A DNA stretch of 64,000 bases, from assembly GCA_016110215.1 (NCBI GenBank), contig JADWQD010000009.1, positions 60,965 to 124,964 of the forward strand, read 5' to 3'. A model generated the notes under the pieces. It did no database searches. It saw only the letters and a program-made list of their open reading frames with translations, and was not told the DNA's origin. This stretch comes from Capronia americana. Its lineage: Eukaryota > Ascomycota > Eurotiomycetes > Chaetothyriales > Herpotrichiellaceae. Shown piece by piece: positions 10,301 to 22,683 of this stretch. Numbering within the stretch: the stretch's first letter is position 1; each line of letters opens with the position of its first letter. A program made the position numbers and the translations under genes.

Positions 10301-11638
10301 CGCAGGCACGGCTCTCTGGCGCTCCTATGCCGCACTGATCGAGGATGCGGCGGCGAAGAGCTAGCCTGACCTGGGGGGTCCAGATGCTGGCTTGCCGCAT
10401 GTTGTCAACCGTTGACTGGGTAGCAGCACCACCTCATTTTGACTACCAACTCATCGTAACAGCTGTCGGGGTTTCCTTCATCTAGGAGGTCTACATACCT
10501 TGGGGACTTCCCAGATATCTTTGCCCACGAAGGAAGACCACTACTCTCCGATACCGAAGAAGATGTATATTTGTGGGGAAATTTATCTGAACAAAGATGT
10601 TAGGTTTCCAAAAGCTCTGGGTTTGCCGAAGAAGACCCGTCGAAGGAGACTTGAAGGCCTAAAATTAGGGTTGGATGGTTTCACAGCTCATGCGTTTACC
10701 TTCTACGGCGCTGGGCTTGATCCGTATCTGTGTTGGAAATTCCCCTCGAGTTGCTTACCATGCGCGTCATCGGATTGATAGATTGATCCTCGCGAGGGAG
10801 AATGATCAGAATAGCCTGACCAGGTCGGCTCATATGGCGGCTTCCCACCGCTGGATCTGCTCTCCTCTTTCGTGTACGGTGAGTGGATAAAGGGTGAAGC
10901 CATTGGGGATCAGTTGTCTTCCGTCTCGCTCGTGCCTGGAAGGTGACAATGTGAGAGAGGGCGTCGGACGGTAAGCGGCAGAGTCGGGATGGGAAAGAGT
11001 GAAAGGTCGCCCGAATGATTAGGGCCGTTGAGCGTCAAGCGCGATCGGGGCGAGGGTGGGCAGTACGGAGGCATGAGTCCTTACACACTGAACTGGAACA
11101 TTGTTAGAATAAACACCTTCGGGCTAAGGAGGAAGCTGCAGACCATTGCCAGGTCGCGTTGGGCTCTCCGGAGTGTGAGTAGTGTGGTCCGAACCCCGCC
11201 GCTTCTCGGAAGGGATGCAGCCCGAGCAACGGGAAGATAATTTCGAGCACGAAGCTCTCCAGCCTGTCCGCGATGGCAAAGCAAAACGTGTGGGATCATT
11301 GTCGGGCTGCGGAGTAATGTACGTGCTCGTGTTGGTGAGCAGCCAAGCGGCTACGGCTGCATGTAGGATAGGTGTAGGGTGATCGGCCAATCTTTGCACG
11401 CACAAAACTGTGCCCATTTCCAAAGTAGGTATGCTACCCAGGAAAGTGGACGGGAACAGACATAAAGCCGCTTCAGGTAGGCCCTTGTCCTGCCAACCTG
11501 CCTGCCTCTTTGTTTCGTTACCCCTCGCGCGATGAGAAACCCCTCCTCGGCTGCAGGTCAACCTGCGGCCTTCGAGCTGAGCGATGCCAGACCAAAACAG
11601 CGTCTGCTCATGAACTAGCCACAGATCTCGGAGTTGTA
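10301..11638. other. Degraded sequence, no recognisable gene
   Basis: Around 10500-10800 (+) there are peptide stretches that look formerly coding in more than one frame (for example DFPDIFAHEG and TEEDVYLWG), broken by stops. I could not assign a family. The rest shows nothing recognisable; the long minus-strand frame at 11124-11816 has no conserved features. Confidence 0.4.
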
Positions 11639-12145
11639 ATGGACTCTGACGTTGACGACTCACGGAAGGGTACACAGAACGACGGATTTTACATACGGCA
11701 CGACTCGAGTTTGGGAGCCAACGTCCAAAAACTGGACGACGCCTCCGTTCGGTTTGCATCTCTACCAGGATTGGAGTTTTGCGCAGACAATGTGATCGAC
11801 AATCGCGTGAGTACACGTCTTTTTTGATGCGAATTCAGACTGATTTTTGTAGCTTATCCGATCAACCCTTGAGTCCTTCCTTGAACTACCTTTCCTGGGC
11901 CTTTACAGGACCATCGGGTCTAGGGCTGGTGTCTATACCTTTGGTGGCAATCCAAAGTCCAAGGCTGAAGTCCTTCTTGTCCAGCTTTGGACGAAAGAGT
12001 CGCAACTCACATACTGGGCTGGTTCGCATCGACACTGGTTAAATCCTGTTAGAGCAGATAATTCATTGTTGAGCGTGCCTCGAGCTCGTCTCGACCATCT
12101 GAAGCTCACACCCGGAGTCTCTCGTCGCATCAGGCAACCATCACC
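11639..12145 (+). pseudogene. Truncated PhyH-like (dioxygenase-type) N-terminal fragment
   Basis: An ATG at 11639 opens a 56-codon exon (to 11806), followed by a 46-bp GTGAGT...TTTGTAG intron and a second exon from 11853. The predicted peptide contains EVLLVQLWTKESQLTYWAGS followed by a leucine-rich segment. This resembles fungal PhyH-like proteins in which an IQLWT...YW.GSH block precedes the missing iron-ligand C-terminal part. Similarity ends near LTPGVSRR (about 12123), and the frame then runs open, without a stop, into the next gene. It is therefore truncated or fused. The family assignment is from memory and only moderate. Confidence 0.4.
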
Positions 12146-12254
12146 GCCTCTATCGACCCCACGTCAACAGGTCCTCGCGTTTAGCTGCCTGTACAGTTTA
12201 GAAACAACTTTTTACAGACAACTCTATTACCTTCTATCACGCGGACAGGCTACC

Positions 12255-13641
12255 ATGGAGGAGTCCAAGGTAGAACAGCTAGAGGGCGCACTTTCTGCCT
12301 TACAGAGTCGCTTAGATGAGGAAAAGAGACGTGCAGGTGAGGAAAACAGACGCGCAGATGAGTTAAGACAACGTGCAGGCACAGCAGAACAGCAGATAAG
12401 GAGAACGTCTTTCCCTGATTTCATTCAACTGTGCCACGAGCACTTTACCGTTCCTCTTCGCGTCGGAACTCGCCGGGTCCTTACAACGAAAGGGTCTATC
12501 ACCAGCCCTAGAGAAAAGAAGCATCCAACCTATCTTCGTCCGTGGAAGGATTTTCCCCAAATGCACCTACAGTACTTTGACGCCGCATACAGTATCTTCC
12601 ACAACGACAACGAGCGACCCTTGTTCACTAGTCGAAATACGCTTGAAGAAACAGGTCGACCTTTCTGTCAGCGTGCCCTCACAAGCGAGAGAGATCTGAG
12701 AATTTATGATCATATCGCTGTCGGAGAGAGGGTGAAAATGGTATTGGAGCAGCTATTGTCTTTGGACGACGCTCGCACCCTAGTGAATGGATGCACTGGC
12801 ATTGAATTCTGCAACCACCTTAACGAGTTTGCTGCCGGTGAGACTGCAATACCACGACCGTCGGCGGTAGATCATGCCTTTATCCTTCGACACTCCAATG
12901 AAGAGCGCAGTCTAGCTTTGGTTCGCGAGTACAAGGCGGCGGACAAGCTCAGTACCGCATACTTGCGCGCTGGACTCCGGGCCGATGGCAGTCGGAGCTG
13001 AAGTTGTTCAGCGTGCCACTATTCCCAATGATCCGGCCGAGAAATTACAGTACCACGCCGATCGACTCGTGGCCGCAGCCGTGAGACAGACATTTGAGTA
13101 CATGATCGACAATGGTCTCGAGTATGGCAGTATCACAACGGGAGTCGCCGAAGTCTACCTGCGGGTGCTGGAGGACGACCCTACAACAGTCTACTATTAC
13201 CTGACCGAGCCGCAGCTTGATGTCGCACCCGACCCTGCTGGTTTCCGCTACCCTTTTACCGCCGTGAGCCGGCTTCTCGGATTTTGCCTCATGGCGCTAC
13301 ATTCTCCTGCGCGACCGCAGAGTTGGCGACAAAAGGCTTCGGAGCGGTTGGACGTATGGAAGGAGGATTTCGACGAGATACTCAAACAAATTCCGGACGA
13401 GGAACGTCACCAATCGCCCGACAGCTCAGACTACTCCTCCCCAACCTATGCAGTCGATCCTCGGTCCCCTTACTTGACACGCATGCAGCGAGTGCTTGTG
13501 ATCGACTTTGAACGGGCCTGCATACGACAACGGAAACGGAGGGGAAGGGATCAATCCAACTCCACGATCCCGCACCTGACAAGTCCGAAGAGACGGCTAC
13601 ATCAGGACCTGCTTGCTCGCCATCCCCAGCACCAGGGATAG
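12255..13641 (+). pseudogene. Fungal PD-(D/E)XK / kinase-associated protein, frameshifted and truncated
   Basis: The start at 12255 gives MEESKVEQLEGAL, a heptad-like coiled coil (residues 1-55), as usual for this fungal family. Then follow SFPDFIQLCHEHF, LTTKGSI, YLRPW..F, and a nuclease-like signature D206...E225-Y-K227 (VREYKAADKL). At about 12972-12984 the frame shifts: GLR runs into a premature stop at 12999-13001, while the other frame resumes exactly with the conserved continuation PMAVGAEVV. One extra G in the run CCGGGCC explains this. The second segment (to 13641) holds YHADRL, the NGLEYGSITTG block, YYYLTEP and the AVSRLLGFCLMAL block. In many relatives a protein-kinase domain follows; here the protein stops after a basic tail. 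It is either a young pseudogene or an assembly error at one base. Confidence 0.75.
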
Positions 13642-13794
13642 AGTGTGATATGACGGCCTTGGGCGCGATTAGGACGGCCACGAATCCTTATGACTCCGTT
13701 CCCCTCTTCCTTCTTCTCTTTAGCTTAGATCGGTACACAACGATGAATCAAAGGCATTACAGCCCCTTTCAGCTGTCATTACGACGCCACCTCC

Positions 13795-14400
13795 CTTGTG
13801 CTTGCTACAGTAGGACGGCGGTAATCGGTGGTTAACGAATGATGATGTTCCGCGGGTTGAGATCGCCATGGGTGAGCAGGATCTTGTGAGTCGGATGTCA
13901 TGAATTCGGGGGAGGACGGCGGAGAATTCTGCGCTGTGCAGCTTTAATGATATCAGACCGGAGGGAAGTCGGTTGAATTGCTCTTCACTCGTGAACCGGA
14001 ACCCCTCCCCCCCCATCTCTCTTGAGGGGTGGTTGTGTAGGAGTCAACGGCAGTAACGTCTCTCTCCGATGCCTCCAATCTCACTAACTGCCCCGCTTCT
14101 CTCGTAGATGTTTCGAGCATCTCTCGTAGCTTGTCGGCTAATTTCCAGCTTGTCCCTCGTTTGAGGAGGGTCGACCAGAATGCGGATGGATGGTGGTTCG
14201 CCCTCGATATTAATAATAGTCCATGACAATGACGTGGGGACCATCGGGATTGCGGAATAGGTCGCTACTTTATATATACCCTTGGCACGGGTACCGACGT
14301 ATTGTGGGCGAATAAAGCGGAGAGCATCCGCCTCCTTCTCTTCTGACGTTCTCCCGGGCCTCCAATGTGTCCGCGTCTGCCAAGAAAGATGGAAGGCACA
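13795..14400 (-). pseudogene. APH-type kinase relic
   Basis: Pieces of an aminoglycoside-phosphotransferase-fold kinase appear in order in three frames. They are an EEKEADALRFI segment (about 14320), SWTIINIEGEP (14215), a KLADKLREMLE helix (about 14150-14120), FTSEEQFNRL (about 13980), and the catalytic loop ILLTHGDLNPRNIIIR at about 13883-13834, followed directly by an in-frame TAA. At least two frameshifts and this stop make it non-functional as read. The catalytic His-Gly-Asp and Asn are still intact, so decay is recent. The intact gene at 53249-54127 belongs to the same broad fold. Confidence 0.65.
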
Positions 14401-14887
14401 CATCCCACAGAGGATGTCACTATCATTCGTAACCACAGGGTGATGACTCTGTAAAATTACCATTCGACCTTCGCAAAATACACATCCGACGGATCAGGAT
14501 AAGAGATGTTCAGAAGGCTCAGGCATGCAAGACATCATCTTCCGCACCCAGCCATCTGGACATGTATCCGAGAAGACCTCCTTGAACAAGAGGAGACAGA
14601 CACGAACCACAATTTGAGTACATGACCTTTCCGTATCCACAGGTAACAAACACAAAGGCGTAGAAACGCCAACACGCATACCTTTGATATAGGTGCTACC
14701 CTGACCCTTGTTCCCCGCACCTTGCCCTGAACAGACAAATCCTGGAGCCATAGCAGATGGGTTCCTCCAAGACACCAAGCGTCACTTTCATCGTATTTGC
14801 ATCAAAAAGACTCTATCCGCCCATCACAAGACTCCCGCTTCTATCACAACCATACCCGCATCGATTGAAACCCCGTTACAAATACCT

Positions 14888-16109
14888 CTATGCTTTGTCG
14901 CCGACCAACCCTGCACGTTTCTTGCTGCTTTTAAGCCACTCGCGGTACCTCTTGGCAGCTTGGGTTCGAAGGCAGTCCCTTAATTTTCTTCGGAATTCGT
15001 CCCAATTGAAGGATGTCATTTGAGGATCGTCGATGAAGAGAAAGTCTGCGAGTTGGAATTGAGGAGACGCGGTCGTTGGAGGAACAATAGACATTCGACC
15101 TCCTCGCCGCCTTGGTTGCCCAGTTCTAGGGTTGCGTGTCCAAATCTCCAGAAATACTTCTGAGATTTGTCCTACCCACTGATATCCTTTGAACTCCACT
15201 GGGCCATATTCTCCCTGAAGAGAGAAATCTCCTTCCCTTACCTGACGCGGATCCTGAGGCATATTGAGTTCGTCGCAAATATCCAAGTCGAAATCAAGCG
15301 GGCATCGGTATGTTGGACTTTCCGTGATGTTGATGAGAACGGCCATCGAACAGGTTGGTTGACCAATAAGCCAGGATCGAATGTCTTCCTGAAGGTCGGG
15401 ATATTTTTCAGAGAAGCCAACCTCAAGAGCCCATTTAAGCTCCATTGTATCGTCACTGTTCCTCATAAATATTCCGAGATCCGGGATTTTGCTTGAACCT
15501 TGATATTCCGCGGCAAACCAATCCAGGTCCATGTTTGGAAAAATCTGAATCCTGTCGCGGACACGTGCAGGAAGGGCTTGACGGAGTAGGAAGCCAAAAT
15601 GTTCCTGAAGGAAGCTGATAGCGATTTCGTGTGGCCAGGAAACCATAGCGTAGATTTTGAGAGTTGATGTGGCGGAGTTGTATGAAAATCTAGGCCGCCT
15701 ATGCAGAGTACTTAGTAGAATATCCTCAAATTGGCAAAGAACGCCAGAAGACAGAGAAGAATAAGAATATGAGCGTACCTTTCAGACCTCGGGCCGTCAA
15801 GATCGAACTCCTCACATAGACCGAACCACTCACCCAGAGATATCCTGCAGATAAAGACCTTCTCGGGGTCGTAGTCTCTGGTTCTCAATTCCGGGTTGTA
15901 AAATTGCTGTAGATATGTACGCGCTTGTTCAATTCCTGTTGGAGACTGTTGTGTAGCCGGTGCGCTCTGCTTGGGACCGGAAATGGAAGGATGATCTGAG
16001 AGTTGTTAATGAGTGGACTGGAAAAGCGTTAAGTACTCTGACCAGGTCGCTGAGATCTGGGCGAGCCCAAACTATTCACGCCGTCTTCTGAATCCATGTT
16101 TCGAGACAT
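14888..16109 (-). CDS. PD-(D/E)XK-like fungal protein (E-x-G-x-S type), three exons
   Basis: The predicted exons are 16109-16043, 15995-15779 and 15698-14888; they join in frame to 364 aa starting MSRNMDSEDG. The last intron interrupts the same codon phase (2) and the same alignment position as the single intron of the gene at 29614-30859, which confirms the model. The core reads PD168-LGIF, then ALE187-V-GFSEKY and an alternating hydrophobic strand (MAVLINI). This is the P-D...E-x-G-x-S-E arrangement of a fungal family related to the restriction-endonuclease-like (Uma2/DUF820-like) fold. The usual catalytic Lys after E is Gly; Lys191 in SEK might substitute. The C-terminus is basic. No partner gene or substrate is evident. 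The predicted function is nuclease-like or DNA-binding, as inference only. Confidence 0.75.
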
Positions 16110-17572
16110 TGAATGAAGCTGGAAGATATGGTGGTGAACTCAAGTCTCGCCTTCCGACAAGACACAAGAGACAAAAGGGAAGATCAGAGATGGGTAAGAC
16201 AGGAGTAGAGCCAACAAAAGGCCCAAGGACGCGCTCAGTGAGCTACTTATAGCTCTGGAACTCGAACAAAGAAATCGAGAGGTCCGAGTGCGTGCCGGAA
16301 TGGAACATTCCTGGTAACATTCATTCCTGGATCGCAGCGTTAGGATCCCGTCGCATACCAGTCCTGAAGTTGGAGGGAAAGGGACGAAGGTAGAAGATGA
16401 GCCCAGGACTGACGGGTTTCAGTGCCGTCTGAGACCCTCCCTTTGTCCGCAGCTCCTTCGTCTTCGCTCCCCTCGCTCCCAAGAGGATCTGTTCCTCACG
16501 GATCACCCACAGCTCTCACCCAGGAGGGAACCTGAATAAACAAACAAACAAGGTAAGTCAGTTAGTCGGTATCCTATCAGTCGGAGGACTTGGTGGTCAA
16601 TACTGACTCGAGGGATCATCACCGAGGAGGAGAACATCCGGCGTGCATGTGCATGCGGGGGTTGTTGATTAGGTGCTGGATTATCTCAATTCTCGACATG
16701 AGGTTGTTCGTGACATCGTGGATGAGCTGAACATTTGTGTGAGGTTGACGTGGACGAGAGAATGTTCTGATGGGACCTCTGGGCTCCGTGTTGTTTCACC
16801 ATCGGAACACATGCGAGCACCAAACTCAGACACCGGACAACTCGTGATGCCAAACTGCACAAAACCGCCAAGAAATCCCAATCGAAATTGGCCAGTTGAA
16901 AGCTACGTGATTGGCATGACGGGAAGCCCCATTTGAGTCAGGAAGGTTAAGCGACCCTATCTACACTAGAGCTATCACAATCTTGGCGGGCTTCTTGCTG
17001 TCATTCCAGTAGCGACTTCGAAGCCGGCGCTGCCTTGACCTCGAAATCTCTCAGGATGTAGCCGAAAGCTTTGACTGCGGATATGCGAGCAGGCCTTGAC
17101 ATCGTTCCGCTTCGATGTACTTTAGAAAAATGTGCGAGCCAGCTGTTTCCCTCCTGGCCACCCAGGAGTTAGGAGTATTCGCTCACTAGTCCTCGCGCCC
17201 TTTCTTGATTCCAAGCATCACCCAGCGCTGCTCGCATACTCGCTGTGTTAGCCGAGATAAGGCGTTCCCTTTCACCATTCCTTCGCACGAGCAACCACTG
17301 GGAAGCTCCTTCGTATATTGAGACGACGTGGAGCTTGTTCATCACTTCTGGTTCAAGTCACGAAATCTTTCCGTTGGTATTCATATCGCTTTCGATTATT
17401 ACCAGATCCCGGCTACGGTCTTTGTCAGTCTTTGTCCCATCATCCCTCCCGATCACTTCATTCGTCGAAAAGCAAGTCAGTGGAAGTCACTCTTACGCCC
17501 TTCCCACACAGTCCTCCTACTCTATCACCTTGGTGGAATACTCGTTCTCTGGCGCCAAGTGCTTTCTTACTC
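16110..17572. other. No recognisable gene
   Basis: Short frames only; the longest (16673-16936 plus) has no recognisable domain. The first part probably contains the promoter of the minus-strand gene that starts at 16109. Confidence 0.45.
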
Positions 17573-18014
17573 ATGGATCCCGAGCCGAGATCCGCACCAC
17601 TTCTCGCTCCAGGAAAGAAGGTCCAAAAAAGGCCGAGTAATGAAGTCTTCGAGACGTAGGATTCCAAGAAACAACACTTGGCAGATACTATGTAATCGGA
17701 CGCTACACACAGCAGTATTATCCGCCAATACAGATAATACTATGTATGATCCGCATATCTCTGCCGACGAAGGCAATCAATCCATTTCCCCAGAAGCCGA
17801 TCAAGTCAGTGCCTTACCAAAGAGTTCCAGGGTGTATAGCGAACCGAATCGGAAAGGCGAAACGGAGAAATCAGCATGGGGTCAGTGCTGCAAATGCGAG
17901 AACAGCGGGGCGATCATACGTTGGCCGAAGTGTAGGTCTTGTCTCTATAAGCGTTACCAGTGGTGTGAGTATTCGGAGGAGAGCACGAGTCTTTGGCGGA
18001 GAGGAAGGTGGTGA
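17573..18014 (+). CDS. Small zinc-ribbon-like protein
   Basis: Two exons, 17573-17636 and 17713-18014, join in frame across a GTAATG...ACACAG intron to give 121 aa. The C-terminal third carries WGQCCKCENSG...WPKCRSCLYKRYQWCEY, a CxxC...CxxC...C pattern typical of small fungal zinc-ribbon proteins of unknown role. The N-terminal half is charged and low in complexity. Downstream (18046-18192) a coding-like stretch in another frame, beginning MKEASREIWLELEAL, suggests the original protein was longer and that an intron or frameshift was missed. The splice model is my own and not confirmed by a paralogue. Confidence 0.4.
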
Positions 18015-18199
18015 AAGATAGACGATTTCGGCCAGGTTTGACAAGATGAAAGAGGCATCTAGAGAGATATGGCTGGAACTGGAAGCGCTGCGGGACGACG
18101 AAACTTTGACCTCGCAGCAAAGTGATCATGGCGGCAAGGTCGTTGAGGCTCTCAATATGTTGAATCAATCCTTGTCAGAAGCAGAAGTGTGACAGAGAA

Positions 18200-21100
18200 A
18201 CTGGAACAGACCGTAGACTGATCTCGACTTGGATTAAGGACAGATCGAAGCACTGAACAATGTATCCATACAGCCTTGCGACTTGGTGGTCGGTGAGGAT
18301 AGATCTTGGCTCGCGATGCAACCTTCAGGTTCCTATGATAGTGGCTTCTTTCTGTCTTTGTTGCGTAAATGCTCACTTCACCTGGCCCAGAGAAAGATCA
18401 TAGTCCCGTTGTATCCTCGTATCGGCGTCAGCATTTGAGGAGCGTTGCACCTCGTCGTGCTCGCCTAACAGGGACTCACCGCTCACCGTGCTCGTCAAGC
18501 GGGTGGACGACTTCGACTCTGGGCCGATACATCTTTCCGTCGGCAGCAACGGCAGCAAATGGTGGCATATGTTGTCCACATGTCTGTCCTAACTTAGAGA
18601 GAAGAGGACTGTCGCCAATATATACATCACCCTCATACTTGGGCATGTATGGATTGGTTGCTCGGCTCAATACATCGTGCTTAGGGAAGCCGTTAGCCTT
18701 CCGCGTAACCGCTATCCCAGGGTTGAATATTGGTGTTTGAGATGTCACCAATTACCATACCACCGACACGAGGAGGTCGAGCTGCTCGTGTCGACCTCGA
18801 GCGAGCGGTCGTGACGATGATCGCGAGATATCCACACTTGGTACGAGAATCCGATGGCGACAGGATTTCCGACAGTCGCTTCACAGCCCGCGCCTAGTCG
18901 GCATTGAGGATATTGAGGTTTGTGGGGATGGAAAATGAGGACGATGAGGAGATTTTTCGCTGCGGCGGAGGAATCGGAAAGAATCGTTGCCATCATATCT
19001 GGGTCACTCCGAGCCGTGGATTCTTTCTTGAGCGGCACCGAAGTCCATAACCACCATTTATGTCCTTGCCACAAGTTTGTCGAGCTGGGACGAATCGCCC
19101 CGAAATTGGGGAGGAAAATCGGCTGCCTCTATCAACGGGCAGTACTCAGGCCCCAGGCCGTCAGAATACGCAGCTCACCGGACATTCTATCTGTCACCCG
19201 AGAGGCCGTATGTGGTGTTTCTCGCATTCGAAGTGTTGTCAAAGAGGGCAGAACGGAGCAAGCCCGGCAGGCAAGTTCCTAAGGTGGTGGTTGAGCTCGA
19301 TGTCCGCAGAACTGGGACCAGACTTTTCGCTGCAGATGGTCATCGACATGGTGCTTTGATTGAAATGATTTAAAAGGGCAGAACAAATCCCGAAGGTGCT
19401 CTGCTGTCCAGAAGGGATGCTTCCGAAATTCAGAAGACTTGGTGGCGCCTCTTCGGAGGACTGAGGAGAGGCTCGCGAAGCAGAATTCGGTTGAAGACAA
19501 GTTGGGGAGCGCGGTCCTCAAATACCAGTGACCCCCTCCTGTGAATATCGCGCGTGGCTCGACTCTTTGCTTGTTGGTGTGGCCGAGTACGGCCATATTT
19601 ACCGGCGAAGGCGTCCCCCTGTTCTCCCCTTCTCCTCTTGTATGACACGCTTTTCAGGGCAGTATGGCCGACGTCCTCTGGGACCAGCTGAGTCACCTGT
19701 GAAGCGGTCGCCACACTGGGTTCCTGGCTGCGCGTAGGCAATGTGCATCAACCATCGCCCCGTCTCCCAGTCTCTTTCCTCTCGCTCTGCCACCCTCGGT
19801 CGAGGTGCAGAGCGGTGTCCGTCTTCCTCACTCTGCTGTGGTCCATTCACCTGCCTTTCCAGGGTCGCATTCATCGGCCGTTCACCCAACCTAGACGTGA
19901 ATTCAGTCCTGCGTCCGGAAAATTCAAAGCGGCGTGGCTCGAGGGCAGGATTGTGACTGTCCGAGGAGACCGTTTGCCGTGGCCGTTTGCCGATGCACTC
20001 CGTGCCCGTTTATTGCCTCTTTCCCCGACTTGTGACACACCCGCATCTGCGGAAGAGAAGGACCGGTCCTCCTCTTTCTTCCCGTATGACTGTTGAGACT
20101 GGCCAAATCCGAACTGGCGACACGCTGATAGATGCAGGTCTTCAGGAAGGTCTACCGAAGCAACGTCATCAAACACAGCAAAGTGTGCAAACACTGCAAA
20201 CAGGAATTCTTTGCCGACCAATCCTTGCGTCCGCAACCTCAGAATATTTTTGAACTGCTCCGCCACAGGTTTAGAAAGTCGACGCGGAGCAAATGGCCAT
20301 GGCGCTGCATAGACTTTACGAGACAGCCGGAGATGATGATTTTGCGACTAGCCAAGAAGCCTCCGCACGGCCGGACCGGACGACATCTGCCTCGAATTCA
20401 CCTGATATCACTGTTGACTACGTTTTCCATGCAAGTCTCCGTCTTTCGTCTTTGCATGATGTTCTACTGAGAAGGCTAAGCGCAACAGTAGACGCCACGC
20501 GGAACCTACCATTGCTTGGATGACTTGGAAATGTTTGGCTCCGTAACTCAGCTATGACATCTTTCCAATGTGGGTCAGGGATGATCTTTGCGCCGCAAAG
20601 AAGTCTGGAAAAACCCGAGAAAGTACGAAAAGAGTCTTGTCCAGCAGCTTACGATGAGAAATGTCTGGCACACAAACTCGTTTATCAGCATTCAGCCATT
20701 CCATCCCCCCAAGGCCAAAAGATGTCATTGTCTAGAAAGTTGGTTTTCTGAACGGATCCCACAACATTCAGGTTTAGATGGTTGATTGGGGGACTTTGCC
20801 GGTCGATATTCGGCTTGCTTCGAACAAACCCAAGTGTGCCCGGGTGGAGCTGACTCAGACATGGCCTTCGCTTGAGGCGAATGCATCTCACGTGCGGGAA
20901 GCACTTGGCAAGCCGAAAACCTAGTAGCACCATGAGAACAGCTTTGTAGCAGCAGGCAAGTTCTGGGAAATCCCGATCAGTGAGGCTGGACGAGGTTTGC
21001 GACACAGGATGGCGCCCTGGAGCCTTGGGTTGTGGCACAACACCTACAGACCGGCTCTGTTGCCTCGCTGTGCCTGGCTCCCTATCGCTAACGTCGACTT

Positions 21101-21400
21101 GAATCCGTCGGCTTGCAGACTGTACCGCCAAGTTGAGGTCTTTCGGCAGCTGTGTCTCCATATCCACAGAGGTCACCCGGTGATCATACCCTCCAGCATA
21201 CCGCCGACCCTCCTGCCGGTGGCAGAGATTGACCAAGGCCTCGATGAAGGCGGCAAAGCCGCCTCGAGTCTCTTGTACTTGGATATAATCAGGGAACCCA
21301 GGCGGGTTACAGGAAGCAGATGTGATGCGGGATCAAGAATGGTCGACGAGGCAACGACGGTAAAATTGCGGTCAAGAATGTCCGACGTCATGCAGCGGAT
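18200..21400. other. Degraded sequence, no assignable gene
   Basis: Several coding-like peptide patches occur without an intact frame. On the minus strand, 18476-18750 contains a NPYMPKYEGDVYIG-type stretch that continues in a shifted frame at 18700-18800. On the plus strand, 19080-19370 and 20770-20900 hold further patches. I cannot name a family for any of them. The 552-nt minus-strand frame at 20685-21236 shows no domain and opposes coding-like plus-strand sequence. Confidence 0.35.
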
Positions 21401-21489
21401 TATTTTATTACGGTACCATAATTCCTCCAATTCCTTACCTCCCAACAGTACTCATACCATCGTAACGTCCCTGACTAAGCACGAGCGGA

Positions 21490-22130
21490 TGAAGTTCAAG
21501 ACGTCCGGTTCCTCGACGTCGTGGATCTCCTCAACGATGGGGCAAAAGTCCTTTCCTATCCTCGAACTTCTTCTGAACGATGGATTCGATCAGGAACGAC
21601 TATCCTCCTTCATTGACGTGAGTCCATATATTCCTGGCTTCTGCAAGAGATCCTGAGTGGTTCAGCTATGCTGTACATGATTTGGAGACCACGCCGAAGT
21701 GGATGATCGATCATGGCGTCCTCCCCAATGCACACTGTAGATTCGATATAACCCGCTGCTGATTCCCGTGATAGCCGTACCGCACGATGTTATTGAGTAT
21801 TTGTTCGATGCTGGTGCTCCTGTCAAGTTCGGTCGCCTCTTCATTGCGCCGTGCGGCATGGGCGAATCCAGGAAATTGTTGACATTTTCATAAACAAAGG
21901 CGCCTCTATCATGTTCAGAGATGACTCTACTTTGTATCAACAATCCGAATGCCTTGGGACGGACCGGCACTCTACTACACGAAGCTGCGGCTCTCAGAAG
22001 AAAGATCTGATCAAGTTCTTGCTAGCGGATGGTGCAGATCCATCCATTCCAGGTTTGAAAAAGACGACTTCCGTGATTGTGGCAGACACAGAGATCATGT
22101 CGCGCTGTGTCTATGCCTCTACCTAACTCG
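21490..22130 (+). pseudogene. Ankyrin-repeat gene relic
   Basis: Ankyrin-like blocks follow one another in different frames: ILELLLNDGFD (about 21560), PKWMIDHGVLPNA (21700), DVIEYLFDAGAPVKFGR (21785), LHCAVRHGRIQEIVDIFINKG (21846-21905) and DLIKFLLADGADPSIPG (22008-22055). At least three frame changes are needed to join them, and no single frame spans more than two repeats, so it is a pseudogene. Ankyrin arrays mediate protein-protein binding; whether an effector domain was attached cannot be seen. Confidence 0.65.
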
Positions 22131-22683
22131 GTGGAATGAGGCAACCCGGCGAGAATAGCAGTTGCCTTGACGTTGTCGTGTCCTCCCAGCTCAGGTGGCC
22201 TTCTTAGTGTGTCATACCATTAACCATGTCCAAGTCGACTACCAGGTCCAATGCTACAATCCTTTCAAATCCGTCAGGTCCACTCCTTTACAGGAGCATG
22301 GTACTCGCTTCAGAGTATCCCAGAGAGTACGGAGCACCAGCCGTTTCGATCCTGGTTTCGTTGACCTTGGAGCACAACTTGAAACCTTATGATAAGAACT
22401 CCCTGTTTTATTTCTTGCCGGCGCGCTGCGCTGACAGCGATGGAATGTCCCCATATCAGTACCAAGTAAACTTGGAAATGGCCCGGTCTGGTACCCCTTG
22501 TAAAACAAACTCTGGTTGAGGAATCAACCTTCCTACCTGATTTTTTTTTTAAATGACGACTCGATAACGGCTTCTAATTCCACATGTGTATCGAACAGCT
22601 CTCCATTGCAACATGTTGGATCCACCTCGAAAGAATAACTAGGCTCATGCAACCCATTTCAAGGCTTCCTACACACATGAGCT

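Noticed and set aside
11124..11816. 230-codon minus-strand frame
   Set aside because: No ordered domain, and it opposes the start of the spliced PhyH-like fragment; probably chance.
20685..21236. 183-codon minus-strand frame
   Set aside because: No domain, and plus-strand peptides in the same interval look more coding-like.
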